Assembly (NCBI GenBank): GCA_028291885.1
Contig: JAQGNJ010000039.1
Span: forward strand, 1-34,875
DNA: 34,875 nt
Source: Ramlibacter sp.
GTDB taxonomy: Bacteria > Pseudomonadota > Gammaproteobacteria > Burkholderiales > Burkholderiaceae_C
Reading direction: 5' to 3'
This document shows, in pieces, positions 27,567-34,875 of the stretch (position 1 is the first letter of the stretch; every line of letters starts with the position of its first letter). A program made the translations under genes and the position numbers. A model generated the notes under the pieces. That model was given only the letters and a program-made list of their open reading frames with translations, made no database searches and was not told the DNA's origin.

Positions 27567-29107
27567 TGGAACTGCGCGAAAAACCTGCCGGCGGCCGAGA
27601 TGCAGAAGGGAGCGAGACCGGCGTGGTAGTTGCGGGCCAGCTCCCATTGCGGGTCGTCGCCGGCCAGCCGGGCCTGGGCCTGCGTCGCTTCCTTCAGGAG
27701 CAGGAAGCCCAGCTTTTCGGCCGCCAAAGGATCGGCCGCGGTCGCCGGGCGCTGGTCGAGGTCCACCGGCAGCACCCGGCCGGCGCCCAGGCTGCTCCAG
27801 GCCCGCGCCATCGCCACCGTGTTGGCGAACGACACGGTGGCGTCGCCGGAGCCGCCGCACAGCATCACGGGCGCCTTGGGCGTGAAGCCACGCAGGTCGT
27901 TGACCCTGGCGTCGAGCCGCAAGCCGAAGCGGGGATCCGACGGGCGCGCCAGCAGGTCCTGCAGGTAGGCCAGCCGGAAACTGTTGGTGAACAGGTTGTT
28001 GCTGCCGAAGCCGCGGGCAAACACCGCGTCCATCCCGGTGCCGGTGGGCGGGGTCAGCGCGTCCAGCGCCGGCTGCAGGCCGGAGCCGGCCGCAGCCTGG
28101 GGCGGCGTCCGGCTGAACAGCGCCGCCTCGGGCAGCTTGCCGGTCCTGGCCAGCGTGGCGGCGTCGGCGCCGGGCAGCAGCGTCTCGATCCCGCCGGCAT
28201 AGGCGCTTTCGTACAGATCGCCCGGCGTGCCATACACGTTGCCGTAGGAGCGCTGGTAACTCGTGGCAAGCATGCTGGCGAACAGGGTCGACCCGTAGTG
28301 GACCTGGCCGGCGAAGTTGTCGTCGAGCTCATTGGCGAGCAAGTACGGGCCCGACATCGGCGCCGAGGCGGTGACCGCCACTCCCGCGTCCTCCAGGGCG
28401 CGCTGGGTGGCCAGCGCCACATGGCCGCCTTGCGAATAGCCGGCCAGGAACAGCCTGGTGCCGGCAGCGACGCTCGGGGTGAAGCTCCCAAGCGCCGTCC
28501 TGGCCGCCGCCAGCGCGTCGCGCATTTCGGACGATTGCTGCTGGGCGTTCAGGAAGGGGTGGTAGGCGAGCGCCGAGCTGTCGTAGCCGGCGTAATTCGG
28601 CGCGACGACGATGTAGCCGCGGGCGGCAAAGATCGCCGCCACCGTCAGGCTCTCGGTATAGGCCGGATTGGCGTTGTCGCCGAGGCCGGCCATGTTGAAG
28701 TTCTTCTCCGGATGCGTGGCGTGCGCATACAGCACGATGGGGCGCGCGCCGGTGCAGCGCGCATCGCTGCCGCCGGGCGTCATCAGCGCGCCGGAAGCGC
28801 TCGTCGCCTCGCCGGCGCCGCCGGTGGTGGTGTACCGCAGGTAGCGGACCTCGATGTCGCAGATCGGGTCGCCGGCCAGCGCGAGCAGGGTCTGGTCGCG
28901 GGCCGGGCCGCTCTGCATCAGGCGCTTGAACGCAGCCGCGCTCAGGGCCAGCGTGCGGGGCGGAGGGCTTTGCAGCAGGGTCCCGGTCGCGCGCGGCTGC
29001 TCCGGAGCGGCGGGCGTGCCGGCCGGGCCGGCGCTTCCGCCGCCTCCACAGCCTGCCAGCAGGAGGGTGACGAGGGCTGCGCCCAGGGCCTGGTGGGATG
29101 ACTTCAT
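27560..29107 (-). CDS. Lipase-like alpha/beta hydrolase lipoprotein
   Basis: LVTLLLAGCGGGG lipobox; YIVVAPNYAGYD; LFLAGYSQGGHVALATQRAL nucleophile elbow. Confidence 0.85.
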   Translation of the reverse strand: MKSSHQALGAALVTLLLAGCGGGGSAGPAGTPAAPEQPRATGTLLQSPPPRTLALSAAAFKRLMQSGPARDQTLLALAGDPICDIEVRYLRYTTTGGAGEATSASGALMTPGGSDARCTGARPIVLYAHATHPEKNFNMAGLGDNANPAYTESLTVAAIFAARGYIVVAPNYAGYDSSALAYHPFLNAQQQSSEMRDALAAARTALGSFTPSVAAGTRLFLAGYSQGGHVALATQRALEDAGVAVTASAPMSGPYLLANELDDNFAGQVHYGSTLFASMLATSYQRSYGNVYGTPGDLYESAYAGGIETLLPGADAATLARTGKLPEAALFSRTPPQAAAGSGLQPALDALTPPTGTGMDAVFARGFGSNNLFTNSFRLAYLQDLLARPSDPRFGLRLDARVNDLRGFTPKAPVMLCGGSGDATVSFANTVAMARAWSSLGAGRVLPVDLDQRPATAADPLAAEKLGFLLLKEATQAQARLAGDDPQWELARNYHAGLAPFCISAAGRFFAQFQE

Positions 29108-29216
29108 CGCGACCACTTTACGCAAAGGGTGTCAACGAATCGTGAAGGCGGCCGGGGCTGTTACGATTTTCGGCGATGCAAACAGAATTCGCGCACGGCG
29201 CCGTGCACCCCAGGCC

Positions 29217-29765
29217 ATGACAGCACGCCCCGCCATCGACGTCGCCGTCGTCATGCGGCGCGAGCGCATCGACCACCGCTGGCAGCCCTGGCGCTGGATC
29301 CTGGCCGAGGTCGTCGCGCAGGAGCCGGGCTTCGGCGCCGAGCCGCGGCTGATGCACAGGAACGACCGGGAGGAAGTCTGGCTGCACCCCGGGTTCAAGG
29401 TCGAACTGTTTCGCGACGACGCCGAGGGCTACTACCTCAATGCCACGACCGATGCGCCGTGCTGGTTCGTGCTCTGGCGGATGGAGGAGGAGCCGACCAT
29501 TGCGCCGGAGCCGCTGGCCCGGCCGGCCATGGTGTCTCTGAGCTACCACGACGCCGGGCGCTGGCTCGATGCCCAGGAGACGGTGGAGCAGGTGCCGGCG
29601 CCGCCGGAGGTGATCGAGTGGATGCGCGCCTTCGTCGACGAGCACTACGTGGTCGAACCGAAAAAGCGCAAGCGTCCGGAAAGCTTCAAGCGGCTGGAGG
29701 ATCGCTTCGGCAATCCCGCGACCGTGACGACCGTCAAGAAATTCGGAGGCGAGGACAATGGCTGA
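29217..29765 (+). CDS. DUF3305 domain protein
   Basis: VVMRRERIDHRWQPWRWILAEVV...EVWLHPGFKVELFRDDAEGYYLNATTDAPCWFVLWRMEE; position upstream of DUF3306. Confidence 0.82.
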   Translation: MTARPAIDVAVVMRRERIDHRWQPWRWILAEVVAQEPGFGAEPRLMHRNDREEVWLHPGFKVELFRDDAEGYYLNATTDAPCWFVLWRMEEEPTIAPEPLARPAMVSLSYHDAGRWLDAQETVEQVPAPPEVIEWMRAFVDEHYVVEPKKRKRPESFKRLEDRFGNPATVTTVKKFGGEDNG

Positions 29766-30366
29766 TGGCTTTCTGGGCCGCTGGTCCAAGCGCAAGCTCG
29801 ATGCCAAGGAAGGCAAGCCGCTGGAAGCGGAACCGCCCTTGCCCTCACCCGAGCCCTCTCCCGCGAGCGGGCGAGGGAGCGAATTGCAGGCCCCCTCGCA
29901 CCAGGGGGGTGAGGGGCAGCCCGCCGAGCCTCTCCCGCTGACGCTCGAAGACGCCCAGGCCCTGACGAGCGAATCCGACTTCCGGCCCTTCGCGGCGCGC
30001 GGCGTCGCGCCCGAAGTGCGGAACGCCGCGATGAAGAAGTTGTTCAGCGATCCGCATTTCAATGTGATGGACCGGCTCGACACCTACATCGACGACTACT
30101 CGCAGCCCGATCCGATCCCCCAGGACATGCTGCGCAAGCTGGCGAGCGCCAAGTTCCTGGGCTTGTTCGACGCGGAAGAAAAACAGGAAGCGCAGGAAAT
30201 CGCCCGCCGCGAGAGGGAAGTTTCCGATAACCCCACGGCCGAAACCGTGGCACAGTCTGCGGCGGCGCCCGCAGACTCCCCAGCCCTCCCCAATGACGAC
30301 CCTGATTTGCGATTGCAACAAGACCATGCCCCTCCAGGAAAAACTCCTGGGGGCGGCGCTGCGTGA
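29758..30366 (+). CDS. DUF3306 domain protein
   Basis: MADGFLGRWSKRKLDAKEGK...DFRPFAARGVAPEVRNAAMKKLFSDPHFNVMDRLDTYIDDY; 8-nt overlap with the upstream gene. Confidence 0.82.
   Translation: MADGFLGRWSKRKLDAKEGKPLEAEPPLPSPEPSPASGRGSELQAPSHQGGEGQPAEPLPLTLEDAQALTSESDFRPFAARGVAPEVRNAAMKKLFSDPHFNVMDRLDTYIDDYSQPDPIPQDMLRKLASAKFLGLFDAEEKQEAQEIARREREVSDNPTAETVAQSAAAPADSPALPNDDPDLRLQQDHAPPGKTPGGGAA
29842..29915. repeat. Compound palindromic (REP-like) element inside the DUF3306 CDS
   Basis: Outer arms CCCTCACCC/GGGTGAGGG; inner hairpins CCCTCtCCCGC-ga-GCGGGcGAGGG and CCCCCT-cgcacc-AGGGGG. Confidence 0.7.
30254..30277. promoter_or_regulatory. Perfect hairpin upstream of the overlapping [4Fe-4S] gene start
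   Basis: AGTCTGCGG-CGGCGC-CCGCAGACT; preceded by CCACGG-CCGAAA-CCGTGG at 30233-30250. Confidence 0.5.
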
Positions 30367-32392
30367 GGAGCTGACGCTCCACTCCACCTTGTGCCGGCGC
30401 GAAGCCGGGGCCTTCCAGCAGGCGATCAGGACCGGCGCCGAAGTGGTCGTCGCCTGCACCCAGGAAAAGCGCCTCTTCGCCGAACTGGCGCAGGAAACCG
30501 AAGGCGCCGTGTCGCCGATCCGCTTCGTCAACATCCGCGAGACCGGCGGCTGGAGCCGCGACGCGTCGCAGGCGATGCCCAAGCTGGCCGCCCTGCTGGC
30601 GGCGGCCCACCTGCCGGAGCCCGAGCCGGTGCCGACCGTCACCTACAGGAGCGGCGGCCGGCTGCTGGTGATCGGCGCGCTGCAGGAAGCCGAGCGCGCC
30701 GCCGCGATGCTCGAAGACGTGCTCGCCGTCACCGTGTTTGCGCAGGGCGGCGCCGGCGCCCAGGAGCGGCGCTGGCCGGTGCTGGCCGGCAAGATCGACA
30801 GTCTGGACGGCTGGCTCGGCGCCTTCGAGCTGAAGTACTCGCAAGGCAACCCGATCGACCTGGACCTGTGCACCCGCTGCAACGCCTGCATCACCGCGTG
30901 TCCGGAAGGCGCGATCGGCTTCGATTACCAGGTCAAGCTGGACAGCTGCACCGATCACCGCTCCTGCGTGCAGGCCTGCCAGGTGGCGGGCGCGATCGAC
31001 TTCAGCCGGCCGGTGCAGGCGCTCGCGGAGCAGTTCGACCTGGTGCTGGACCTGCGGGCGGCTCCGGCGTTCACGCGGCACGCGCTGCCGCAAGGCTATT
31101 TCCATCTCCCTGTCCCGCTTGCGGGAGAGGGCAGAGGCGAGGGGCATTTGCAGACGCTGCTCAAGCTGCGCGAGCTGGTCGGCGAGTTCGAGAAGCCAAA
31201 ATTCTTCGTCTACAAGCAGAAGCTGTGCGCCCACAGCCGCAACGAGACGGTGGGCTGCAACGCCTGCATCGAGATCTGTTCCGCCGAGGCCATCAGCAGC
31301 GAGAAGTCGCGCCAGCAGATCAAGGTCAATCCCAATCTCTGTGTCGGCTGCGGCGCCTGTACCACCGTCTGCCCGACCGGCGCCCTGACCTATGCCTATC
31401 CGCGCGCCGGCGATCAGGGCGTCAAGTTCCGCACCTTGCTCTCCACCTATGCCGGGGCCGGCGGCAAGGACGCCGTGTTGCTTCTGCACAGCCAGGAAAA
31501 AGGCCAGTCGCTGGTGGAGCAGCTCGGACGCGCCGCGCAGGTCAAGACCGCGGCCGGCGTGCCGGCCAACGTCATTCCCGTGCCGCTCTGGCACACGGCC
31601 AGTGTCGGCGTCGATCTGTGGCTGTCGGCATTCGCTTTCGGCGCCAGCCAGGTTGCGGTGCTGACCACGGACGAAGAGGCACTTCAGTACATCACCGGCC
31701 TGAAGGCGCAGATGGCCGTGGCGCAGGCCATCGTCAACGGGCTGGGTTATAGCGGCACGCATTTCCAGCTGCTGTGGGCCACTACGCCGGCCGAACTCGA
31801 TGCGTCGCTGCAGGCGCTGGGGCAGACCCGCCAGACCGGGCCGAAGGTGCCCGCCCGCTTCGCCGTGGCGCAGGAAAAGCGCAGCACGCTGGAGATGTCG
31901 CTGGACCACCTGGTCGAGCAGGCGACGCTGCGTCCCGAGGCGATCGCGCTGCCGGCGGCCGGTTCGCCTTTCGGCAACGTCGTCGTCGACAAGGCCAAGT
32001 GCACGCTGTGCCTGAGTTGCGTCAGCGCCTGCCCGGCCAGCGCGCTGCAGGACAACCCGCTGCAGCCGCAGCTGCGCTTCATCGAGAAGAACTGCGTGCA
32101 GTGCGGCCTGTGCGCCAGCACCTGCCCGGAAGACGCGATCACGCTGCAGCCGCGCCTGCTGCTCACGCCGCAGCGCAAGGAAGCGCGGGTGCTCAACGAG
32201 ACCCAGCCCTATGGCTGCATCCGCTGCGGCAAGCCCTTCGGCACGCTCAAGGCGATCGAGGCGATGCTGGGCAAGCTGGCCGGCCATTCGATGTTCCAGG
32301 GCGCCGCGCTCGAACGCCTCAAGATGTGCGGCGACTGCCGCGTGATCGACATCTACTCGGCTGAAAACGAGGCGAAGATCACCGATGTCTGA
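30293..32392 (+). CDS. Multi-[4Fe-4S] ferredoxin-type protein of the formate dehydrogenase accessory group
   Basis: CTRCNACITACPEG, CTDHRSCVQAC, CAHSRNETVGCNACIEIC, CVGCGACTTVCPTG, CTLCLSCVSACPAS, CVQCGLCASTCPED. Confidence 0.9.
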   Translation: MTTLICDCNKTMPLQEKLLGAALREELTLHSTLCRREAGAFQQAIRTGAEVVVACTQEKRLFAELAQETEGAVSPIRFVNIRETGGWSRDASQAMPKLAALLAAAHLPEPEPVPTVTYRSGGRLLVIGALQEAERAAAMLEDVLAVTVFAQGGAGAQERRWPVLAGKIDSLDGWLGAFELKYSQGNPIDLDLCTRCNACITACPEGAIGFDYQVKLDSCTDHRSCVQACQVAGAIDFSRPVQALAEQFDLVLDLRAAPAFTRHALPQGYFHLPVPLAGEGRGEGHLQTLLKLRELVGEFEKPKFFVYKQKLCAHSRNETVGCNACIEICSAEAISSEKSRQQIKVNPNLCVGCGACTTVCPTGALTYAYPRAGDQGVKFRTLLSTYAGAGGKDAVLLLHSQEKGQSLVEQLGRAAQVKTAAGVPANVIPVPLWHTASVGVDLWLSAFAFGASQVAVLTTDEEALQYITGLKAQMAVAQAIVNGLGYSGTHFQLLWATTPAELDASLQALGQTRQTGPKVPARFAVAQEKRSTLEMSLDHLVEQATLRPEAIALPAAGSPFGNVVVDKAKCTLCLSCVSACPASALQDNPLQPQLRFIEKNCVQCGLCASTCPEDAITLQPRLLLTPQRKEARVLNETQPYGCIRCGKPFGTLKAIEAMLGKLAGHSMFQGAALERLKMCGDCRVIDIYSAENEAKITDV
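31106..31145. repeat. Second REP-like copy, opposite orientation, inside the ferredoxin CDS
   Basis: CTCCCTGTCCCGCTTGCGGGAGAGGGCAGAGGCGAGGGGC resembles the reverse complement of 29841-29880; hairpin CCCTgTCCCGC-tt-GCGGGAgAGGG. Confidence 0.7.
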
Positions 32393-33002
32393 CGCCATCC
32401 CGCAGTCGTCCGCGCTGGACGAAGAGACCGCGCGCGCCGAAATCTACGGGCTTCTCGCCCAGCTGTTTTATTCGCCGCCGACGCCTGAACTGCTGGAGGC
32501 GCTGCGCGTCGCGCCGACGGAAGCGCCGGCGGCCGGCGGCTTCCTCGAAGAGCCGTGGCGCGACGTCGTCGCCAGCGCGCGAGCCCTCGACGACCAGGCC
32601 ATCGCCCGCGAATACGACGCGCTCTTCGGCGGCGTCGGCAAGCCCGAGATCTACCTGTTCGGCTCGCACTACCTGAGCGGCTTCCTCAACGAACGGCCGC
32701 TGGTCAGGCTGCGTTCGGACCTGGCCGCACTCGGGCTGGAGCGGCACGGAGCCATGTCCGACACGGAGGACCACATCGCCTACCTGAGCGAGGTGATGCG
32801 CTACCTGATCGCGGGCGACGACGCGGCGGTGGCGAACCTCACGCGCCAGTCGGAGTTCTTCGCGGCGCACCTGCAGCCGTGGATCGCGGGCCTGTGCGAC
32901 ACCATCATCGCGCACCCCAAAGCCCGGTTCTATGCCGTGGTCGCGGCCTTCACCCGGGCGTTCGTGGGCGTCGAGGCCCAGGGCTTCGACATGCTCGATT
33001 AA
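32385..33002 (+). CDS. TorD/DmsD family molecular chaperone
   Basis: AREYDALFGGVGKPEIYLFGSHYLSGFLNERPLVRLRSDLAALGL...MSDTEDHIAYLSEVMRYLI; 8-nt overlap with the upstream gene. Confidence 0.9.
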   Translation: MSDAIPQSSALDEETARAEIYGLLAQLFYSPPTPELLEALRVAPTEAPAAGGFLEEPWRDVVASARALDDQAIAREYDALFGGVGKPEIYLFGSHYLSGFLNERPLVRLRSDLAALGLERHGAMSDTEDHIAYLSEVMRYLIAGDDAAVANLTRQSEFFAAHLQPWIAGLCDTIIAHPKARFYAVVAAFTRAFVGVEAQGFDMLD

Positions 33003-34875
33003 GGGCCGGGGGAGACTTCGGCGCGGCCGTTGTTGGTCGGCGCCGCCGCCGCTTCGGGCACCTGCGGCTCGGTCCACAGGGTCACGCTGAAGACGGCGCC
33101 GCCCTCCGCGGCATTGCGGGCCGCGATGCTGCCGCCATAGCGCTCGACCAGCCCCAGGCTGATCCACAGCCCCAGGCCGTTGCCGTCGTTCTTGGTGGTG
33201 AAGAAGGGCCGGAACAGCCGGTCCCGGACTTCGGGCGCCAGGCCGGCCCCGCTGTCCTGGACCTCGATCACCACGCCGGCGCGGCCCTGCGCACCCCGCG
33301 TGTCGCGCGTCGCCAGCGTCAGCACACCGCCTTGCGGCATCGCCTGGATCGCGTTCACCAGCAGGTTGATCACCACCTGCTGCAGCTCCTGGCGATTGCA
33401 GCCCGCGCGGGCCGTCGCGTCCAGCCTTCGCACGACCTGGATCCGGGTGCGCGCCAGCAGGTGGCCGACCAGCACCAGCGAGTCCTCCAGCACCCGGCCG
33501 GTGTCCAGCATCTCCACGTAGCCCGCGTACTCGGTCGGCCTGGCGTACTGCAGCAGCTGGGTGACGATCAGGCGCATGCGCTCGACCTGCTCGTCGAGCA
33601 GGCGCATCTCGGCGGCGACCGGCGTGGCATGCCGCCCGAGCGTTTCGCGCATCAGGTCCAGGTTGCCCTGGATCACGGCGATCGGGTTGTTGATCTCGTG
33701 GGCGATGCTGGCCGTGAGCTGGCCGATGGCGGCCAGCTTTTCCGACTTCACCAGCTGCTGCTGCGCCTGCTGCAGCGACTCGTTGCTGGCGGCCAGCTCG
33801 CGGGTGCGCTCGGCGACCTTCAGATCGAGCTCCTCGCCCCAGCGTTGCAGGCTGCGGGTCTTCTCGTCGATTACGTTCAGCAGCTGGTCGAGGTGGTTGG
33901 CCAGCGTGCCGATCTCGTCGCGCGCCTCCACCGGCCCGACCCGCGCCGCGCTCTGGCCTTCTTCCACCAGTTGCATCGTGCGGTTCATCTGTTCGACGGG
34001 ACGGAAGATGCTGCTCGCCCAGCGCAGCGAGAACAGCGCCGCCAGCGCCATCACCGCCAGGAAGATCAGGCCGATGGTCGCGAGCATGCCGAACTTCACC
34101 AGCCGGAACGGCTCCTCCAGGTAGCCGACGTACAGCATGCCGACGCGCTTGCCCGAGCCGTCCAGCAGCGGCTCGTAGGCCGAGACATACCAGTCGTTCA
34201 CCACGAAGGCGCGATCCAGCCAGGTGGCGCCCTGCTGGAGCACGGCGTCGCTCACCGCCTGCGAGACGCGGGTGCCGATGGCCCGCTCGTCCTTGAACAG
34301 CCGGACGTTCGTGGTGATGCGGACGTCGTCCATGAACAGGGTCGCCGTGCCCTGGCTGCCGAAGGGCAGCGAGCCCTCGGGGTAGACGATGCGGTTGATG
34401 TGGTCGATGAACGGCAGGTTCTGGTTCAACAGGATGCCGCCGCGCAGCCGGGCGATCACGCGGCCGGCGTCGTCCACGACGTCCGACACCGCCAGCACCG
34501 CGAAGGCGCGGTCTTCGATGCGGCGATCGCTGGGCGCTGCGTTGCGCGTGGGGATGAGCGGGATGCGGATGCGGTCGCGCAAGTGCGGCGCCATCAGCGA
34601 GAAGGTCTCCCCGTCCAAGACGGCAAGCTGGGCGCCGCGGATGCGCTCCTCGCCCTGGCCCGGCGGCGCGAACTGGTGGGGGCCGGGACCCACCACCTGC
34701 AGGAAGTCCAGCCGCAGGTCCGCCCGGGCGTGTGCGAGCAGGCCGTCCAGCGCCGCCTGGTCGCCCGCGACCAGCGCTCGCATCAGCGCGTGCGAGCCGG
34801 CGATCGCATCCGTGCCGCCGCCGACTTCGGCGATCACCTGGTTGAAGTAGCCGTGGGCCACCGCCAAGTCGCTGC
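32999..34875 (-). CDS. Cache/HAMP sensor histidine kinase, N-terminus beyond window edge
   Basis: FMDDVRITTNVRLFKDERAIGTRVSQAV sensory region, HAMP after TM, KLAAIGQLTASIAHEINNPIAVIQGNLDLM H-box, GNGLGLWISLGLVERYGGSI; frame open to position 34875. Confidence 0.9.
   Translation of the reverse strand, partial: SDLAVAHGYFNQVIAEVGGGTDAIAGSHALMRALVAGDQAALDGLLAHARADLRLDFLQVVGPGPHQFAPPGQGEERIRGAQLAVLDGETFSLMAPHLRDRIRIPLIPTRNAAPSDRRIEDRAFAVLAVSDVVDDAGRVIARLRGGILLNQNLPFIDHINRIVYPEGSLPFGSQGTATLFMDDVRITTNVRLFKDERAIGTRVSQAVSDAVLQQGATWLDRAFVVNDWYVSAYEPLLDGSGKRVGMLYVGYLEEPFRLVKFGMLATIGLIFLAVMALAALFSLRWASSIFRPVEQMNRTMQLVEEGQSAARVGPVEARDEIGTLANHLDQLLNVIDEKTRSLQRWGEELDLKVAERTRELAASNESLQQAQQQLVKSEKLAAIGQLTASIAHEINNPIAVIQGNLDLMRETLGRHATPVAAEMRLLDEQVERMRLIVTQLLQYARPTEYAGYVEMLDTGRVLEDSLVLVGHLLARTRIQVVRRLDATARAGCNRQELQQVVINLLVNAIQAMPQGGVLTLATRDTRGAQGRAGVVIEVQDSGAGLAPEVRDRLFRPFFTTKNDGNGLGLWISLGLVERYGGSIAARNAAEGGAVFSVTLWTEPQVPEAAAAPTNNGRAEVSPGP

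Noticed and set aside
30059-32398. 779-aa minus-strand ORF antisense to the ferredoxin-type gene
   Set aside because: Low-complexity shadow frame; the opposite strand carries multiple Fe-S motifs.
1-34875. CRISPR arrays, tRNA/rRNA genes, transposases
   Set aside because: None recognised on reading both strands; no regularly spaced repeats or clear tRNA T-arm/acceptor signatures found.

Overview
This is a high-GC chromosomal window from what looks like a Burkholderiales (Comamonadaceae-like) bacterium, based on gene order and protein character. It encodes about 36 genes on both strands. Blocks, left to right: (i) an envelope/stress island (two BON proteins, zinc peptidase, YqjD/YqjE-like operon, a DUF1328 gene absent from the ORF track, CHASE3 histidine kinase, NarL/LuxR response regulator, receiver-only regulator, AsmA); (ii) a housekeeping block (moeB, S41 peptidase, gpmA, rhodanese, grxC, secB, gpsA); (iii) an apparently orphan TRAP solute-binding protein and a thioredoxin; (iv) nadC-nadA/nadB, scpA, a BamE-like lipoprotein, metG, apbC; (v) an ECF sigma/anti-sigma/lipoprotein operon next to a lipase-like hydrolase; (vi) a DUF3305-DUF3306-multi-[4Fe-4S]-TorD module, normally linked to formate dehydrogenase, that here runs directly into a convergent sensor kinase. 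No CRISPR, tRNA, rRNA, transposase or prophage was seen. The best leads are: a shared 18-bp motif YGTAGG-N6-CCKACA around the two-component/stress island; two related palindromic repeats inserted in frame in adjacent coding sequences of the DUF3306/ferredoxin module; that module lacking structural dehydrogenase genes at the expected place; two perfect hairpins just before a 74-nt gene overlap; a candidate autoregulatory ECF promoter overlapping the upstream gene's stop codon and followed by a 9-bp inverted repeat; and convergent gene pairs whose stop codons are interleaved or lie inside shared hairpins. No searches were run; homology calls come from reading motifs.
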